The translations under genes were made by a program, and so were the position numbers. The notes under the pieces were generated by a model. It saw nothing but the letters and a program-made list of their open reading frames with translations, made no database searches and was not told the origin of the DNA. DNA of 17,961 nt from Eubacterium sp. TM05-53. Lineage in GTDB: Bacteria; Bacillota_I; Bacilli_A; Erysipelotrichales; Erysipelotrichaceae. The stretch lies in the NCBI RefSeq assembly GCF_003436425.1, contig NZ_QSPK01000048.1, positions 1 to 17,961 of the forward strand, written 5' to 3'. Below, piece after piece: positions 7,549 through 15,052 of the stretch (its first letter is position 1; each line of letters starts with the position of its first letter).

Positions 7549-8583
7549 ATGAAAAAGGCAAATATTATAAATTTAATAAAATACCATGCAGAAAGAAATG
7601 ACTCTGCCTTTAGAAACGAGGCTTATCAAATAGCAAATGAATTTGATAAAAATGGTGATTATCAACTAGCTGAATATATTATGGCACTTTTATCAAACGC
7701 GAATACTTTTGTTCCACAGATGGAAGAGGATGATTTGGCTTTTGTAAAGAAACTAGAGGTTAATGGAGACCCGTTACCACTACCAGATTGTATCAAGGAC
7801 GATATAGTGGGAATAGTAAATGCGGCTGGGCATGGAATCGGTGTTAACAAGTTCTTGTTTCAAGGTGCACCAGGAACTGGGAAAACAGAATCTGCAAAAC
7901 AGATAGCGCGCATTCTTGATAGAGAATTGTATATGGTTGATTTTGCGTTTTTGATTGACAGCAAGCTTGGTCAAACTGCAAAAAATATAGCACAATTATT
8001 TGATGAAATAAATGGCTTGTTTTCACCAGAAAAAGTTGTTGTTTTATTTGATGAAATAGATGCACTTGCATTAGATAGGACGGATTCTAATGATTTAAGA
8101 GAAATGGGACGAGCAACCACTTCTGTGCTAAAGGGATTGGATAATCTAAATGACGAGGTACTCTTAATTGCGACAACAAATCTATTTAATCATTTTGATA
8201 AGGCTTTAGTAAGAAGATTTGATTCAGTCATTGATTTTAATAGATATTCACATGAAGATTTAGTTGATATTTCTGAAATCATATTAAAACATTATTTATC
8301 TAAGTTTAAAAATGTTGGAAGTAATATGAGATTGTTCAGAAAAATAATCTCTTCTGTAGATCCTATACCTTATCCTGGAGATTTGAAAAACATTATAAGA
8401 ACTTCTTTGGCATTTAGTAATCCGAATGATGAATTTGATTATTTAAGAAGAGTTTATAGGAATTTTTATAAAGAGGATATAAAGGATCTAAAGCAGTTAC
8501 AAAGTCAAGGATTCACTGTTAGAGAGATTGAAATACTTACAGGTATATCAAAAAGCCAAGTACAAAGAGAATTAAAGGAGTAA
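7549..8583 (+). CDS. ietA: AAA ATPase, IetA-like (IetAS defence)
   Basis: AAA-type ATPase of 344 aa. Walker A is GAPGTGKT (residues 106-113), Walker B is VVVLFDEID (163-171), sensor 1 is ATTN (N211) and the arginine finger is in VRRFD (R222/R223). The N-terminal ~100 residues are helical. The last ~25 residues (GFTVREIEILTGISKSQVQREL) read as a helix-turn-helix, which suggests DNA binding or autoregulation. The start at 7549 has GGAAGGT about 6 nt upstream and gives the best fit to the promoter. The gene is followed after 6 bp by a subtilisin-like protease gene. This ATPase plus S8 protease pair is the layout of IetAS, described first as a plasmid incompatibility locus and later as anti-phage. 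A general AAA/protease pair outside that family cannot be excluded without a search. Confidence 0.8.
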   Translation: MKKANIINLIKYHAERNDSAFRNEAYQIANEFDKNGDYQLAEYIMALLSNANTFVPQMEEDDLAFVKKLEVNGDPLPLPDCIKDDIVGIVNAAGHGIGVNKFLFQGAPGTGKTESAKQIARILDRELYMVDFAFLIDSKLGQTAKNIAQLFDEINGLFSPEKVVVLFDEIDALALDRTDSNDLREMGRATTSVLKGLDNLNDEVLLIATTNLFNHFDKALVRRFDSVIDFNRYSHEDLVDISEIILKHYLSKFKNVGSNMRLFRKIISSVDPIPYPGDLKNIIRTSLAFSNPNDEFDYLRRVYRNFYKEDIKDLKQLQSQGFTVREIEILTGISKSQVQRELKE

Positions 8584-8589
8584 TTGTAT

Positions 8590-10839
8590 ATGAATGAAAT
8601 TTTACAATTAAAAGGCACTTTTGAACCCGGAAAAAATGGTCCTATGGGACCCACCAATTTGCCTAAGAATAAATTTGTAACAGTTGAACACTTGATGAAT
8701 TTGAAGAATGATTTAATGAATGTTCAAAAGTTTTGGCAAAATGAAAAATTACAAATAAATCCACTAGTGAGCGTGTATTATAACACAGTAGTTGCTAAAT
8801 CAAACCGAATCAAAGGGATATTAGAAAGTTCTTCAAAGAAAAACAACGATACGATTGTAGGAGCTAAGTTCACGGATGAAAACAATCCAAAACATATTAT
8901 TACTCATTGTTTAGAAAGTTATAAATTAGAGGCTGCTATAGAAAATCTCGCATATGTAATATCTGCAGTTCAAAACTATTTTGGTAATGTTATTAGTCAT
9001 GACACAATAGAGGATATTAATTCGAAAAAGTATAAAAAATTGTTCGAAGATAAAACAAAAATCAAAGTATCAAGAACAAGATTTGTTAATACGATAGTAG
9101 ATGCTTTTTATGTTGAAAAATTTGGCGTAGACCAAGATGTAAGTGATATGAATGAAACGGCAATCGTTTCAATTTATGAAACGGGAACTAAAACTTCGGA
9201 CATCATGAAACAATTAGATATTAATTTTTTAGATGTAAGGAATATTGATGAGACAACACTTTTACTTAGACCTGATCAGTATAGGATATTAATATCTAAA
9301 GCTCCATATTTAATCTCGATGGCAGTAACAGACATTTCTAAACTAGAAAAAGATACTTTTTATGATTGTGAAGACATTATTACTTCAATACCACATCCTG
9401 GAAATGAGCCGACAATTGGAGTTATTGACACAATGTTTGATGAGACGGTCTATTTTTCTGAATGGGTTGAATTTAAAAATATGGTTGATGGCATTGATTT
9501 AGATAGTTCAGATTATGATCATGGTACAATGGTAAGTTCAATTATTGTTGATGGACCAAACATTAATAAAGAACTGGATGACGGATGTGGAAGATTTAAG
9601 GTTAGACATTTTGGGGTTGCCAAAAGTGGTAGCTTTAGTTCATTTGCAGTAATGAGAGCTATAAAGGAAATTGTAGAATCGAATAGAGATATAAAAGTCT
9701 GGAATTTATCTTTAGGTTCTGCATTAGAAATTAATTCAAACTTCATTTCTCCGGAAGCAGCAATTCTAGATAAAATCCAATATGAGAATGATGTGATATT
9801 TGTTGTTGCAGGTACAAATAAAACATCACGATTTAACGCAAAAAAGATTGGAGCCCCTGCAGATTCTATTAATTCGTTAGTTGTTAATTCGGTTGATTTT
9901 AATGGTGAGCCAGCCGATTATACTAGAGAAGGTTTGGTATTATCTTTTTTCAATAAACCAGATGTAAGTTATTATGGTGGTACTGCTGACAAGAGAATAA
10001 GAGTTTGTATGCCATTAGGTGAAAAGTTTGTATGTGGGACATCCTTTGCCGCTCCTTGGATTGCGAGAAAATTATCTTATCTGATCGATGTTTTAGGCCT
10101 AACAAGAGAATTGGCGAAGGCTTTGATTATTGACTCAGCAGCAGGATGGAGAAACGAAAAATATAGCTCGCAAAAGATAGGCTATGGTGTAGTTCCAAAA
10201 CGTATTGAACACATAATCAAAACACCGGATGATGAAATTAAGTTTATGATTAACGGTATCACACTAGATTCTGATACATTTGTATCTAATATTCCTGTTC
10301 CTGAAGATAAAGAAAAATTCCCATTTGTGGCTAAAGCTACTTTATGCTATTTTCCAAAATGTTCTAGAAACCAAGGAGTAGATTACACGAATACTGAATT
10401 AGATATTCATTTTGGTACATTGAAAAAGAAAAAGAATGGGAAAATAGGAATCAACTCCATTAATAAGAATAAACAATCTGAAGATGAGAGAATCATTCTT
10501 TATGAAGGGCAAGCTCGAAAAGAGTATAGAAAATGGGATAACGTCAAATTGTTACGTGATGAATTGTTGACACCTACAGGAAAGAAAAAACAACCAAAAC
10601 CAAATAACTCAAATGGGTTGTGGGGCTTGAGCGTTAAAACTAAAGAACGATTAAATGAAAAAGATGGTTATAACATGAGATTTGGTGTAATTGTAACTCT
10701 AAAGGAAATCAATGGAGTAAACCGTATTAAAGATTTTATTCAGCTATGTCAATTTAACGGTTGGATAGTCAATAAACTTGATGTAGAAAATCAGATTAAC
10801 ATCTATCATATTGCTGAAGAAGAGGTCATTTTTGATTGA
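8590..10839 (+). CDS. ietS: Subtilisin-like serine protease, IetS-like
   Basis: S8-family protease of 749 aa, partner of the upstream ATPase. The catalytic triad is present: D280 in IGVIDTMFD, H311 in DHGTMVSS and S485 in GTSFAAPW. N410 in VVAGTN forms the oxyanion hole. About 270 residues of unrecognised, mainly helical sequence precede the protease domain. A ~230-residue C-terminal region rich in charged residues and beta segments follows it. No signal peptide or membrane segment is seen, so it should act in the cytosol, unlike secreted subtilisins. The start at 8590 has AAAGGAG 9 nt upstream, placed over the end of the ATPase gene, so the two are co-translated. The long N-terminal extension fits the IetS type. 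Its substrate and trigger are unknown; the ATPase may gate or deliver the substrate, which is an inference. Confidence 0.82.
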   Translation: MNEILQLKGTFEPGKNGPMGPTNLPKNKFVTVEHLMNLKNDLMNVQKFWQNEKLQINPLVSVYYNTVVAKSNRIKGILESSSKKNNDTIVGAKFTDENNPKHIITHCLESYKLEAAIENLAYVISAVQNYFGNVISHDTIEDINSKKYKKLFEDKTKIKVSRTRFVNTIVDAFYVEKFGVDQDVSDMNETAIVSIYETGTKTSDIMKQLDINFLDVRNIDETTLLLRPDQYRILISKAPYLISMAVTDISKLEKDTFYDCEDIITSIPHPGNEPTIGVIDTMFDETVYFSEWVEFKNMVDGIDLDSSDYDHGTMVSSIIVDGPNINKELDDGCGRFKVRHFGVAKSGSFSSFAVMRAIKEIVESNRDIKVWNLSLGSALEINSNFISPEAAILDKIQYENDVIFVVAGTNKTSRFNAKKIGAPADSINSLVVNSVDFNGEPADYTREGLVLSFFNKPDVSYYGGTADKRIRVCMPLGEKFVCGTSFAAPWIARKLSYLIDVLGLTRELAKALIIDSAAGWRNEKYSSQKIGYGVVPKRIEHIIKTPDDEIKFMINGITLDSDTFVSNIPVPEDKEKFPFVAKATLCYFPKCSRNQGVDYTNTELDIHFGTLKKKKNGKIGINSINKNKQSEDERIILYEGQARKEYRKWDNVKLLRDELLTPTGKKKQPKPNNSNGLWGLSVKTKERLNEKDGYNMRFGVIVTLKEINGVNRIKDFIQLCQFNGWIVNKLDVENQINIYHIAEEEVIFD

Positions 10840-10843
10840 TAAG

Positions 10844-10990
10844 GACATAAAGCGAAATACAATTTTAATTAATTTGGATTGGCTTATTTACTAGAAATGA
10901 TTGTAATAAGATAATTGAATTATTTTGTATGTTGAGAATGTTTGTTAGTGCTAAAGTTTTACTGCTAATAGAATAGTGTTTCGCTATGTC
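10844..10990. repeat. Long-range inverted repeat enclosing an AT-rich structured spacer
   Basis: The 185-bp gap between the protease and cyclase genes is framed by GACATAAAGCGAAATAC (10844-10860) and GTGTTTCGCTATGTC (10976-10990). These pair over 15 bp with one G-U and a 2-nt bulge. Inside, CTTATTTAC (10883-10891) pairs with GTAATAAG (10903-10910) with one bulge, and ATAAT (10911-10915) pairs with ATTAT (10919-10923). A TTAG...CTAA stem lies near 10944-10968. It could be a branched RNA, a small MITE-like insertion, or chance in AT-rich DNA. No clear target duplication flanks it. The cyclase promoter probably also lies here, but I cannot place it confidently. Confidence 0.45.
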
Positions 10991-11024
10991 TTTGTTAATA
11001 ATATAAAATTTGAAAGGAGAATTA

Positions 11025-12344
11025 ATGGAAAAATCAGAAGGAATTCATTTTTATGTGAATGTAGAAAATTTTAATGATGTTGTATTGAATGAGGAACAAC
11101 ATACGGGAAAGGTGAATCATTCTATACATGCACTTGATACTTTCTTTACTAGTATCGAATATTATGGAAAAACAAATTTTCCAAAAAGTTTTGTGGTCGA
11201 AAAGATTACTGGTTCTAGATTACATATGTATGTTGTAGAAGATATCACAAAAGCTTACAGTATTGTTCAAGAAGTAGTTAAATATGCGGGACAACTTGCA
11301 CGTTATTTAAATGTTGAAATATCAAAATATAAAACTCTTATGAATTTTAGAATTCAAACTGGAGCATGTTTTGGTCAATTTTATAATTTTGTGTTTAAAA
11401 GAGAAAATGCAGATGAAGAAACAACGATTGGTTATGCAGCAAATTATGCTGCTAAACTTCAAGGTTTGTCTAAAACAGGAAGTTTTGCAATTTCATCGAA
11501 ATTGTATGATGCGTTAGATAAAGAAACTAAGAAAGTTTATACAAAAATTGCATCTTCAAAAATCAAGAAATACGGAGAAGATTATTATTACGAAACTCGA
11601 ATTAGTAATCTACAGGGTAAACTAGATAATGAAAATTATTTAAAATCCAGTCGAGAGTATGCAAATAAAGTAAATCTCACAAATATGGAATTTAGACAAG
11701 CTACTAAACCTGTTAGTTTTGATAAGTTATCAAAAAAAGAATGTAAGGAACTTCAAGGAATCCCGTTATTCGCTGATGTGAGAGGGTTCACGTCCAAGTT
11801 TGATAGTGATGATGCAAATCTAGATGAAATGGCTATTACTACTCAGAATATTTTAACAACAATGTACAATAAGGTGGAACAAAATCATGGCATACATGTT
11901 CAATTTCAAGGTGATAGAGAAGTTGCATTATTCCACAATTATCCTGGCCATGAATGTTATTTTGATGCTGTTAAAGCAGGCCTACAATTGATTGATGCTG
12001 TTAAACCATATGGTGTAAGCATTGGAGTAGGACAATCATTTGGTAAAATGTTTGCAACAAGAATAGGAGCACGTAATGAAAAAGATTACTTATTGATTGG
12101 TTCAGTTGTAGTGGAAGCGGACAGAAATGAAGATGAAAATGCAAAGCCGAATCAATTGGTGATTTCTGAAGAAATTTATGAATATCTGAAAAATCATGAA
12201 GCTTCGTGGGCAGAAATATTCAAAAAGCAAGATGATTATTACTACACTACTGTTGGATATAACTTCATGAAATACAAGATTACTCAAAAAGACTTGGAAA
12301 CGAGCACAAAAAGACAAAATTATAATGGAGCATGGATGAAATAA
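11025..12344 (+). CDS. Tandem class III nucleotide cyclase, Pycsar PycC-like
   Basis: Cyclase of 439 aa, expected to make a cyclic nucleotide alarm signal (cCMP or cUMP in characterised Pycsar systems). Two class III cyclase domains lie in one chain. Domain 1 (about 5-165) has VNVENF where the metal Asp should be (N12) and ITGSRL where the second should be (S64), but keeps TTIGYAANYAAKLQ with N140 and K144. Domain 2 (about 245-390) has FADVRGFTSKF (D251) and QFQGDREVALF (D297), yet IGSVVVEADRN has V363 at the Asn position. The halves are complementary, so one composite site per chain is likely. The start at 11025 has AAAGGAGA 5 nt upstream. The next gene begins 1 bp after the stop. No sensor, membrane or TIR domain is seen. 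Base preference cannot be told from the sequence. Confidence 0.83.
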   Translation: MEKSEGIHFYVNVENFNDVVLNEEQHTGKVNHSIHALDTFFTSIEYYGKTNFPKSFVVEKITGSRLHMYVVEDITKAYSIVQEVVKYAGQLARYLNVEISKYKTLMNFRIQTGACFGQFYNFVFKRENADEETTIGYAANYAAKLQGLSKTGSFAISSKLYDALDKETKKVYTKIASSKIKKYGEDYYYETRISNLQGKLDNENYLKSSREYANKVNLTNMEFRQATKPVSFDKLSKKECKELQGIPLFADVRGFTSKFDSDDANLDEMAITTQNILTTMYNKVEQNHGIHVQFQGDREVALFHNYPGHECYFDAVKAGLQLIDAVKPYGVSIGVGQSFGKMFATRIGARNEKDYLLIGSVVVEADRNEDENAKPNQLVISEEIYEYLKNHEASWAEIFKKQDDYYYTTVGYNFMKYKITQKDLETSTKRQNYNGAWMK

Positions 12345-12345
12345 C

Positions 12346-12882
12346 ATGGCCCTGCTGTATGATGATAATTACTATAAAAATGTTGAAAAGGATATCAAAG
12401 AATTGCGTAAAGAGTATCCGTTCACAAAAATTGTTGCATATCCTTATGCAAAGCCTACAAAGATCGAATTAAAAGTTATTGCGGTTAATAGTCGTATAAT
12501 AAGAGAATGTAATGCACAGGCTGATGACTTCAAGGGTGAATTTTCAAAAGAGATAAAAGTTATAATTCCTTTTGACTACAAAAATCGAGGCTGCGATATA
12601 TATGGCGGTAGTTGGTTTGATATAGATAAAATTCCTTTTGAAGATCGTCATTTTTATGAAACTCCTGACTGTGATTATCAATTTTGTCTTGGTGTTCCAC
12701 AATCTTTTAAATCTTTAAGAAATGTTGTGCTTGAAAATGTTAAGACTGCAGAACAAATGTTGTTTGCTTATGAAAGCTATCAACAAGGACTGACAGACAA
12801 GGTTAAGTTAATTTCTTATTCTCACGGGAAGAAAGGAATGGATGAATATGAACGGAATAAAAAAAGATATAGAGCTAAATAA
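12346..12882 (+). CDS. E2-like (UBC-fold) candidate in the cyclase operon
   Basis: A 178-aa protein that I do not firmly recognise. The order of elements resembles a ubiquitin-conjugating E2 fold: an N-terminal helix (about 9-24), beta strands TKIVAYPY, IELKVIAV and EIKVIIPFDY, then a loop with H102 and a Cys-Leu pair (C114-L115) in CDYQFCLGVP. A long C-terminal helix (NVVLENVKTAEQMLFAYESY) follows. E2s typically have His then about 8-12 residues then the catalytic Cys-Leu, which H102/C114 matches; C109 is an alternative. The charged tail SYSHGKKGMDEYERNKKRY overlaps the next gene. It sits between cyclase and effector with 1-bp and overlapping junctions, so it belongs to the same system. E2-like proteins are known in type II CBASS. 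The fold assignment is by eye and could be wrong. Confidence 0.4.
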   Translation: MALLYDDNYYKNVEKDIKELRKEYPFTKIVAYPYAKPTKIELKVIAVNSRIIRECNAQADDFKGEFSKEIKVIIPFDYKNRGCDIYGGSWFDIDKIPFEDRHFYETPDCDYQFCLGVPQSFKSLRNVVLENVKTAEQMLFAYESYQQGLTDKVKLISYSHGKKGMDEYERNKKRYRAK

Positions 12883-13453
12883 ATTAATCGAAGAACATTT
12901 TGAAAAACAACTTCAACAGACTAATTATTGGCTATCTTTTGCAGAAGCTAAAAATGCTGCTATAATTGTATTTAATGTCACGTTAATAGGACTTCTGTTT
13001 GATTCATTGAATGAGGATAACATTACGTGTTTAATATCAACTATTCTGTTTGTGATTTCTTGTTTAATTAGTTTGTATTCTTTTTTACCAAATATGAATA
13101 GCAAAGCTAAGAATACAATTGATGAAGAAAGTTGCAAACGTAATTTAATCTTTTATGGTGATATAGCAAAAATTGGTAAGACAGAGGAATATATAAAACT
13201 AACAATTAAAGAATATTTTCCGGATGTTGAAGATATAGCTTTATCTAAGCTTGCTAAGGATGCTGCTTCAGAAGCGCATATAAACAGTCAAATTACTATA
13301 AATAAAATGAATTTGTTCAAAAGGGCTGCTAAATTTAATGGCTTTGGATTAATAATTATGGCTCTACCTTATGCTTGGATGATAGTTTGCTTGTTACATA
13401 AATTTTTAATATATTTTTTAAAATTCATTGCTTGTGTTCAGAGATGTTTATAA
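12842..13453 (+). CDS. Pycsar-type transmembrane effector (PycTM-like, DUF5706)
   Basis: Membrane protein of 203 aa, the probable killing effector of the cyclase operon. Helical segment NYWLSFAEAKNAAIIVFN leads into TM1 (about 38-54), TM2 spans 61-82, a soluble helical section carries NLIFYGDIAKIGKTEEYIKL (101-120) and AHINSQITINKMNLFKRAAKFN (145-166), and a long hydrophobic C-terminal stretch lies at 167-197. The FAEAK, lfFyGDIA-EEYI and NsqI-nKm patterns match the Pycsar TM effector family, which is thought to damage the inner membrane after binding the cyclic pyrimidine signal. It overlaps the preceding gene by 41 bp, so translation is coupled. GAAAGGA at 12831-12837 serves ATG 12842, with ATG 12848 as an equal alternative. 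No terminator is evident right after it. Confidence 0.78.
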   Translation: MNMNGIKKDIELNKLIEEHFEKQLQQTNYWLSFAEAKNAAIIVFNVTLIGLLFDSLNEDNITCLISTILFVISCLISLYSFLPNMNSKAKNTIDEESCKRNLIFYGDIAKIGKTEEYIKLTIKEYFPDVEDIALSKLAKDAASEAHINSQITINKMNLFKRAAKFNGFGLIIMALPYAWMIVCLLHKFLIYFLKFIACVQRCL

Positions 13454-13756
13454 AACACAAAAATGTATAGAAAGTTTCTAATTATTTGAAACTACAATTA
13501 ATGATAAATTTGTTAAAACGATTGATTGTTTCGTGGGTTGAGATTTCCGTAATATGAATAAAAATCGGCTTTGGAGAGGCGTGATGCGTATATACATGTA
13601 ACACCTCTAAGTATTTAGACTTTCGACTTTGAAAAAATGGAAATGCAAAGAAGATAAGATAGGTTGGCAGGAAAGGCTTCAGTGAAAGTTTGTCGATATC
13701 GTTATCTCTTTGCTTAGAAAAGTTAATGATGTGGTGAAGCAATCTGCTAAAAAGTA
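13454..13756. other. Intergenic stretch without a supported gene
   Basis: About 300 bp between the membrane effector and the small promoter/terminator unit. Plus-strand frames are broken by stops. A minus-strand frame of 86 codons (13482-13742) has no ribosome-binding site and an unconvincing composition, although its middle reads somewhat like a conserved protein. AGTTTC/GAAACT (near 13470-13492) could form a 6-bp hairpin but lacks a T-run. It may be decayed coding sequence; I see nothing firm in it. Confidence 0.4.
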
Positions 13757-13784
13757 TTGATTATTTCTTTTTATACTGTACAAT
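13757..13784 (+). promoter_or_regulatory. Promoter of a short hairpin transcript upstream of dprA-like gene
   Basis: The -35 TTGATT (13757-13762), a 16-bp spacer and the -10 TACAAT (13779-13784) preceded by TG predict a start near 13790. It would drive the short RNA and, by read-through, the DprA-like gene. Confidence 0.55.
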
Positions 13785-13789
13785 ATTGA

Positions 13790-13862
13790 GTAGCAGAAAT
13801 GGTTGCTTACGAGGCGACTAGTGAAAACCTTCTTTCTATGAATTAGATAGGAGGTTTTTATT
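13790..13862 (+). ncRNA. Putative small RNA or attenuator before the dprA-like gene
   Basis: A promoter, a ~73-nt transcribed stretch and a terminator follow each other without a coding frame. Stem 1 is GTAGCA (13790-13795) with TGCTTAC (13804-13810), one bulged T. Then comes GAGGCGACTAGTG, then the terminator. The transcript could be a stand-alone small RNA or a transcription attenuator for the downstream gene. No known RNA family is recognised. Confidence 0.45.
13824..13862 (+). terminator. Terminator whose 3' arm contains a Shine-Dalgarno sequence
   Basis: AAAACCTTCTTTCT (13824-13837) pairs with AGATAGGAGGTTTT (13845-13858) with one G-U and one mismatch around ATGAATT, followed by TTTTTATTTTAT. 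The 3' arm includes AGGAGGT, a perfect ribosome-binding sequence that the stem would hide. However, no ATG, GTG or TTG follows at the right distance. Confidence 0.65.
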
Positions 13863-13974
13863 TTATATATTTCGTGAGGTTGCAGAGTATTTAGATCTTC
13901 TTACACAAATACTAAATTCATTGGTGCATGATCAAATAATTATTTTAGAGAGAGGTTTTGAGAAACGTGAAATT

Positions 13975-14952
13975 ATGAATATTGTAAATGGTAATAATGA
14001 AACATTTGACATAAACATACCTTTTGTAAGAGATGCGATTTTGTATTATACGATACAACAATATTTTAATAATAATGATAAAAAGACTTGTGAGTTTATT
14101 CATCAAATTGAAGAAACTCATGGTTTTAGTTTTCAAAATGGATTGAAAATGAATATTCCGTTATTATCTAAATTACTTAACACTACAGATAAAGAATTAT
14201 ACGCTCGTTATGGCATGGTAAAGAAAAGTTTCGCTAATTTAACTAATGATGTGATATTAGTAAAAAAAGGGGAGCAAGCGTATTCTAAACTATTAGCTAC
14301 AACGAAAGAAGCTCCACCTTATTTGTTTTTAAAAGGGAATGTTTACTTGCTAGAAGAAAAATCTGTTTGCGTTGTTGGTAGTAGAAATGCTAGTGAAGAA
14401 TCAATGAAAAAAACAGAGCGCATTGTTAAATCTCTTGTTAAAAGAAATATCGTCGTAAATGCTGGACTTGCTAGAGGTATTGATACAGCGACTCATATTG
14501 CTGCATTAGCCAATGGTGGAAGAACAATAGCTGTCATTGGTACACCAATCAACCAGTACTATCCAAAAGAGAATAAGGATTTACAAATTCAAATTGAAAA
14601 GAATGGGTTGGTAGTATCTCAATTTCCGCCATGTAATGCTATTAATAGATGGAATTTTCCAACACGTAATGGAGTTATGAGTGGCATTTCATTAGCAACT
14701 ATCATCATGGAAGCAGGTGAATCGAGTGGTGCACTGAAACAAGCAGATTATGCATTAAAACAGGGTAGAGATGTATTGATTCCACAATCTGCTATCGATA
14801 ATCCTTTAATTCAATGGCTAAAAAAATATGTTAGTAAAGGTGCTCATGCATTTAAAACATTAAAAGAAGTTCTACAGATTCTAAACAGAAACAAATTAAT
14901 TTTAAACAAGTTCGATTATGAGATTGTAGTAAGTACTTTTGAAATGGATTGA
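13975..14952 (+). CDS. DprA-like Rossmann-fold protein
   Basis: A 325-aa protein of the DprA/Smf family. The Rossmann core is clear: VCVVGSRNASEESM, NAGLARGIDTATHIAAL, TIAVIGTPINQYYPKENK, then VVSQFPPCNAINRWNFPTRN and MSGISLATIIMEAGESSGAL. The N-terminal ~120 residues are unlike the SAM domain of competence DprA, and no C-terminal winged helix is obvious. Housekeeping DprA loads RecA on incoming single-stranded DNA. Here there are no competence neighbours, and the setting inside a defence island suggests a specialised role such as nucleic-acid or nucleotide sensing (inference). The start is uncertain: ATG 13975 has only weak purine-rich sequence before it, TTG 13921 is in frame, and the same frame is open back to 13825 with protein-like composition but no usual start codon. 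A weak translation signal or a lost 5' end is possible. Confidence 0.8.
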   Translation: MNIVNGNNETFDINIPFVRDAILYYTIQQYFNNNDKKTCEFIHQIEETHGFSFQNGLKMNIPLLSKLLNTTDKELYARYGMVKKSFANLTNDVILVKKGEQAYSKLLATTKEAPPYLFLKGNVYLLEEKSVCVVGSRNASEESMKKTERIVKSLVKRNIVVNAGLARGIDTATHIAALANGGRTIAVIGTPINQYYPKENKDLQIQIEKNGLVVSQFPPCNAINRWNFPTRNGVMSGISLATIIMEAGESSGALKQADYALKQGRDVLIPQSAIDNPLIQWLKKYVSKGAHAFKTLKEVLQILNRNKLILNKFDYEIVVSTFEMD

Positions 14953-15004
14953 TTGGATGAACATTATTAGTGCTGGGTGATACTCTTTATAAATAACTTT
15001 TGGG

Positions 15005-15026
15005 GTATTCGTTAGTTTACGAATAC
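15005..15026. promoter_or_regulatory. Palindromic operator-like site before the Panacea remnant
   Basis: GTATTCGT (15005-15012) and ACGAATAC (15019-15026) are perfect 8-bp arms around TAGTTT, 27 bp before the start of the truncated Panacea gene. Antitoxin genes are often autoregulated through such sites, so this may be the original operator. The regulator is not proven. Confidence 0.5.
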
Positions 15027-15052
15027 AAAATTAATTAAGCAGGAACCCAAGA

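Noticed and set aside
10844..10990. Retron-like msr/msd or a simple terminator for the protease gene
   Set aside because: No reverse transcriptase gene is nearby, and the inverted repeat lacks the short loop and T-run of a terminator. It was kept only as a structured repeat.
13482..13742. Minus-strand frame of 86 codons in the gap after the membrane effector
   Set aside because: There is no ribosome-binding site or promoter in the right place, and the composition is unconvincing. Part of it reads vaguely like a conserved protein, but I cannot support a call.
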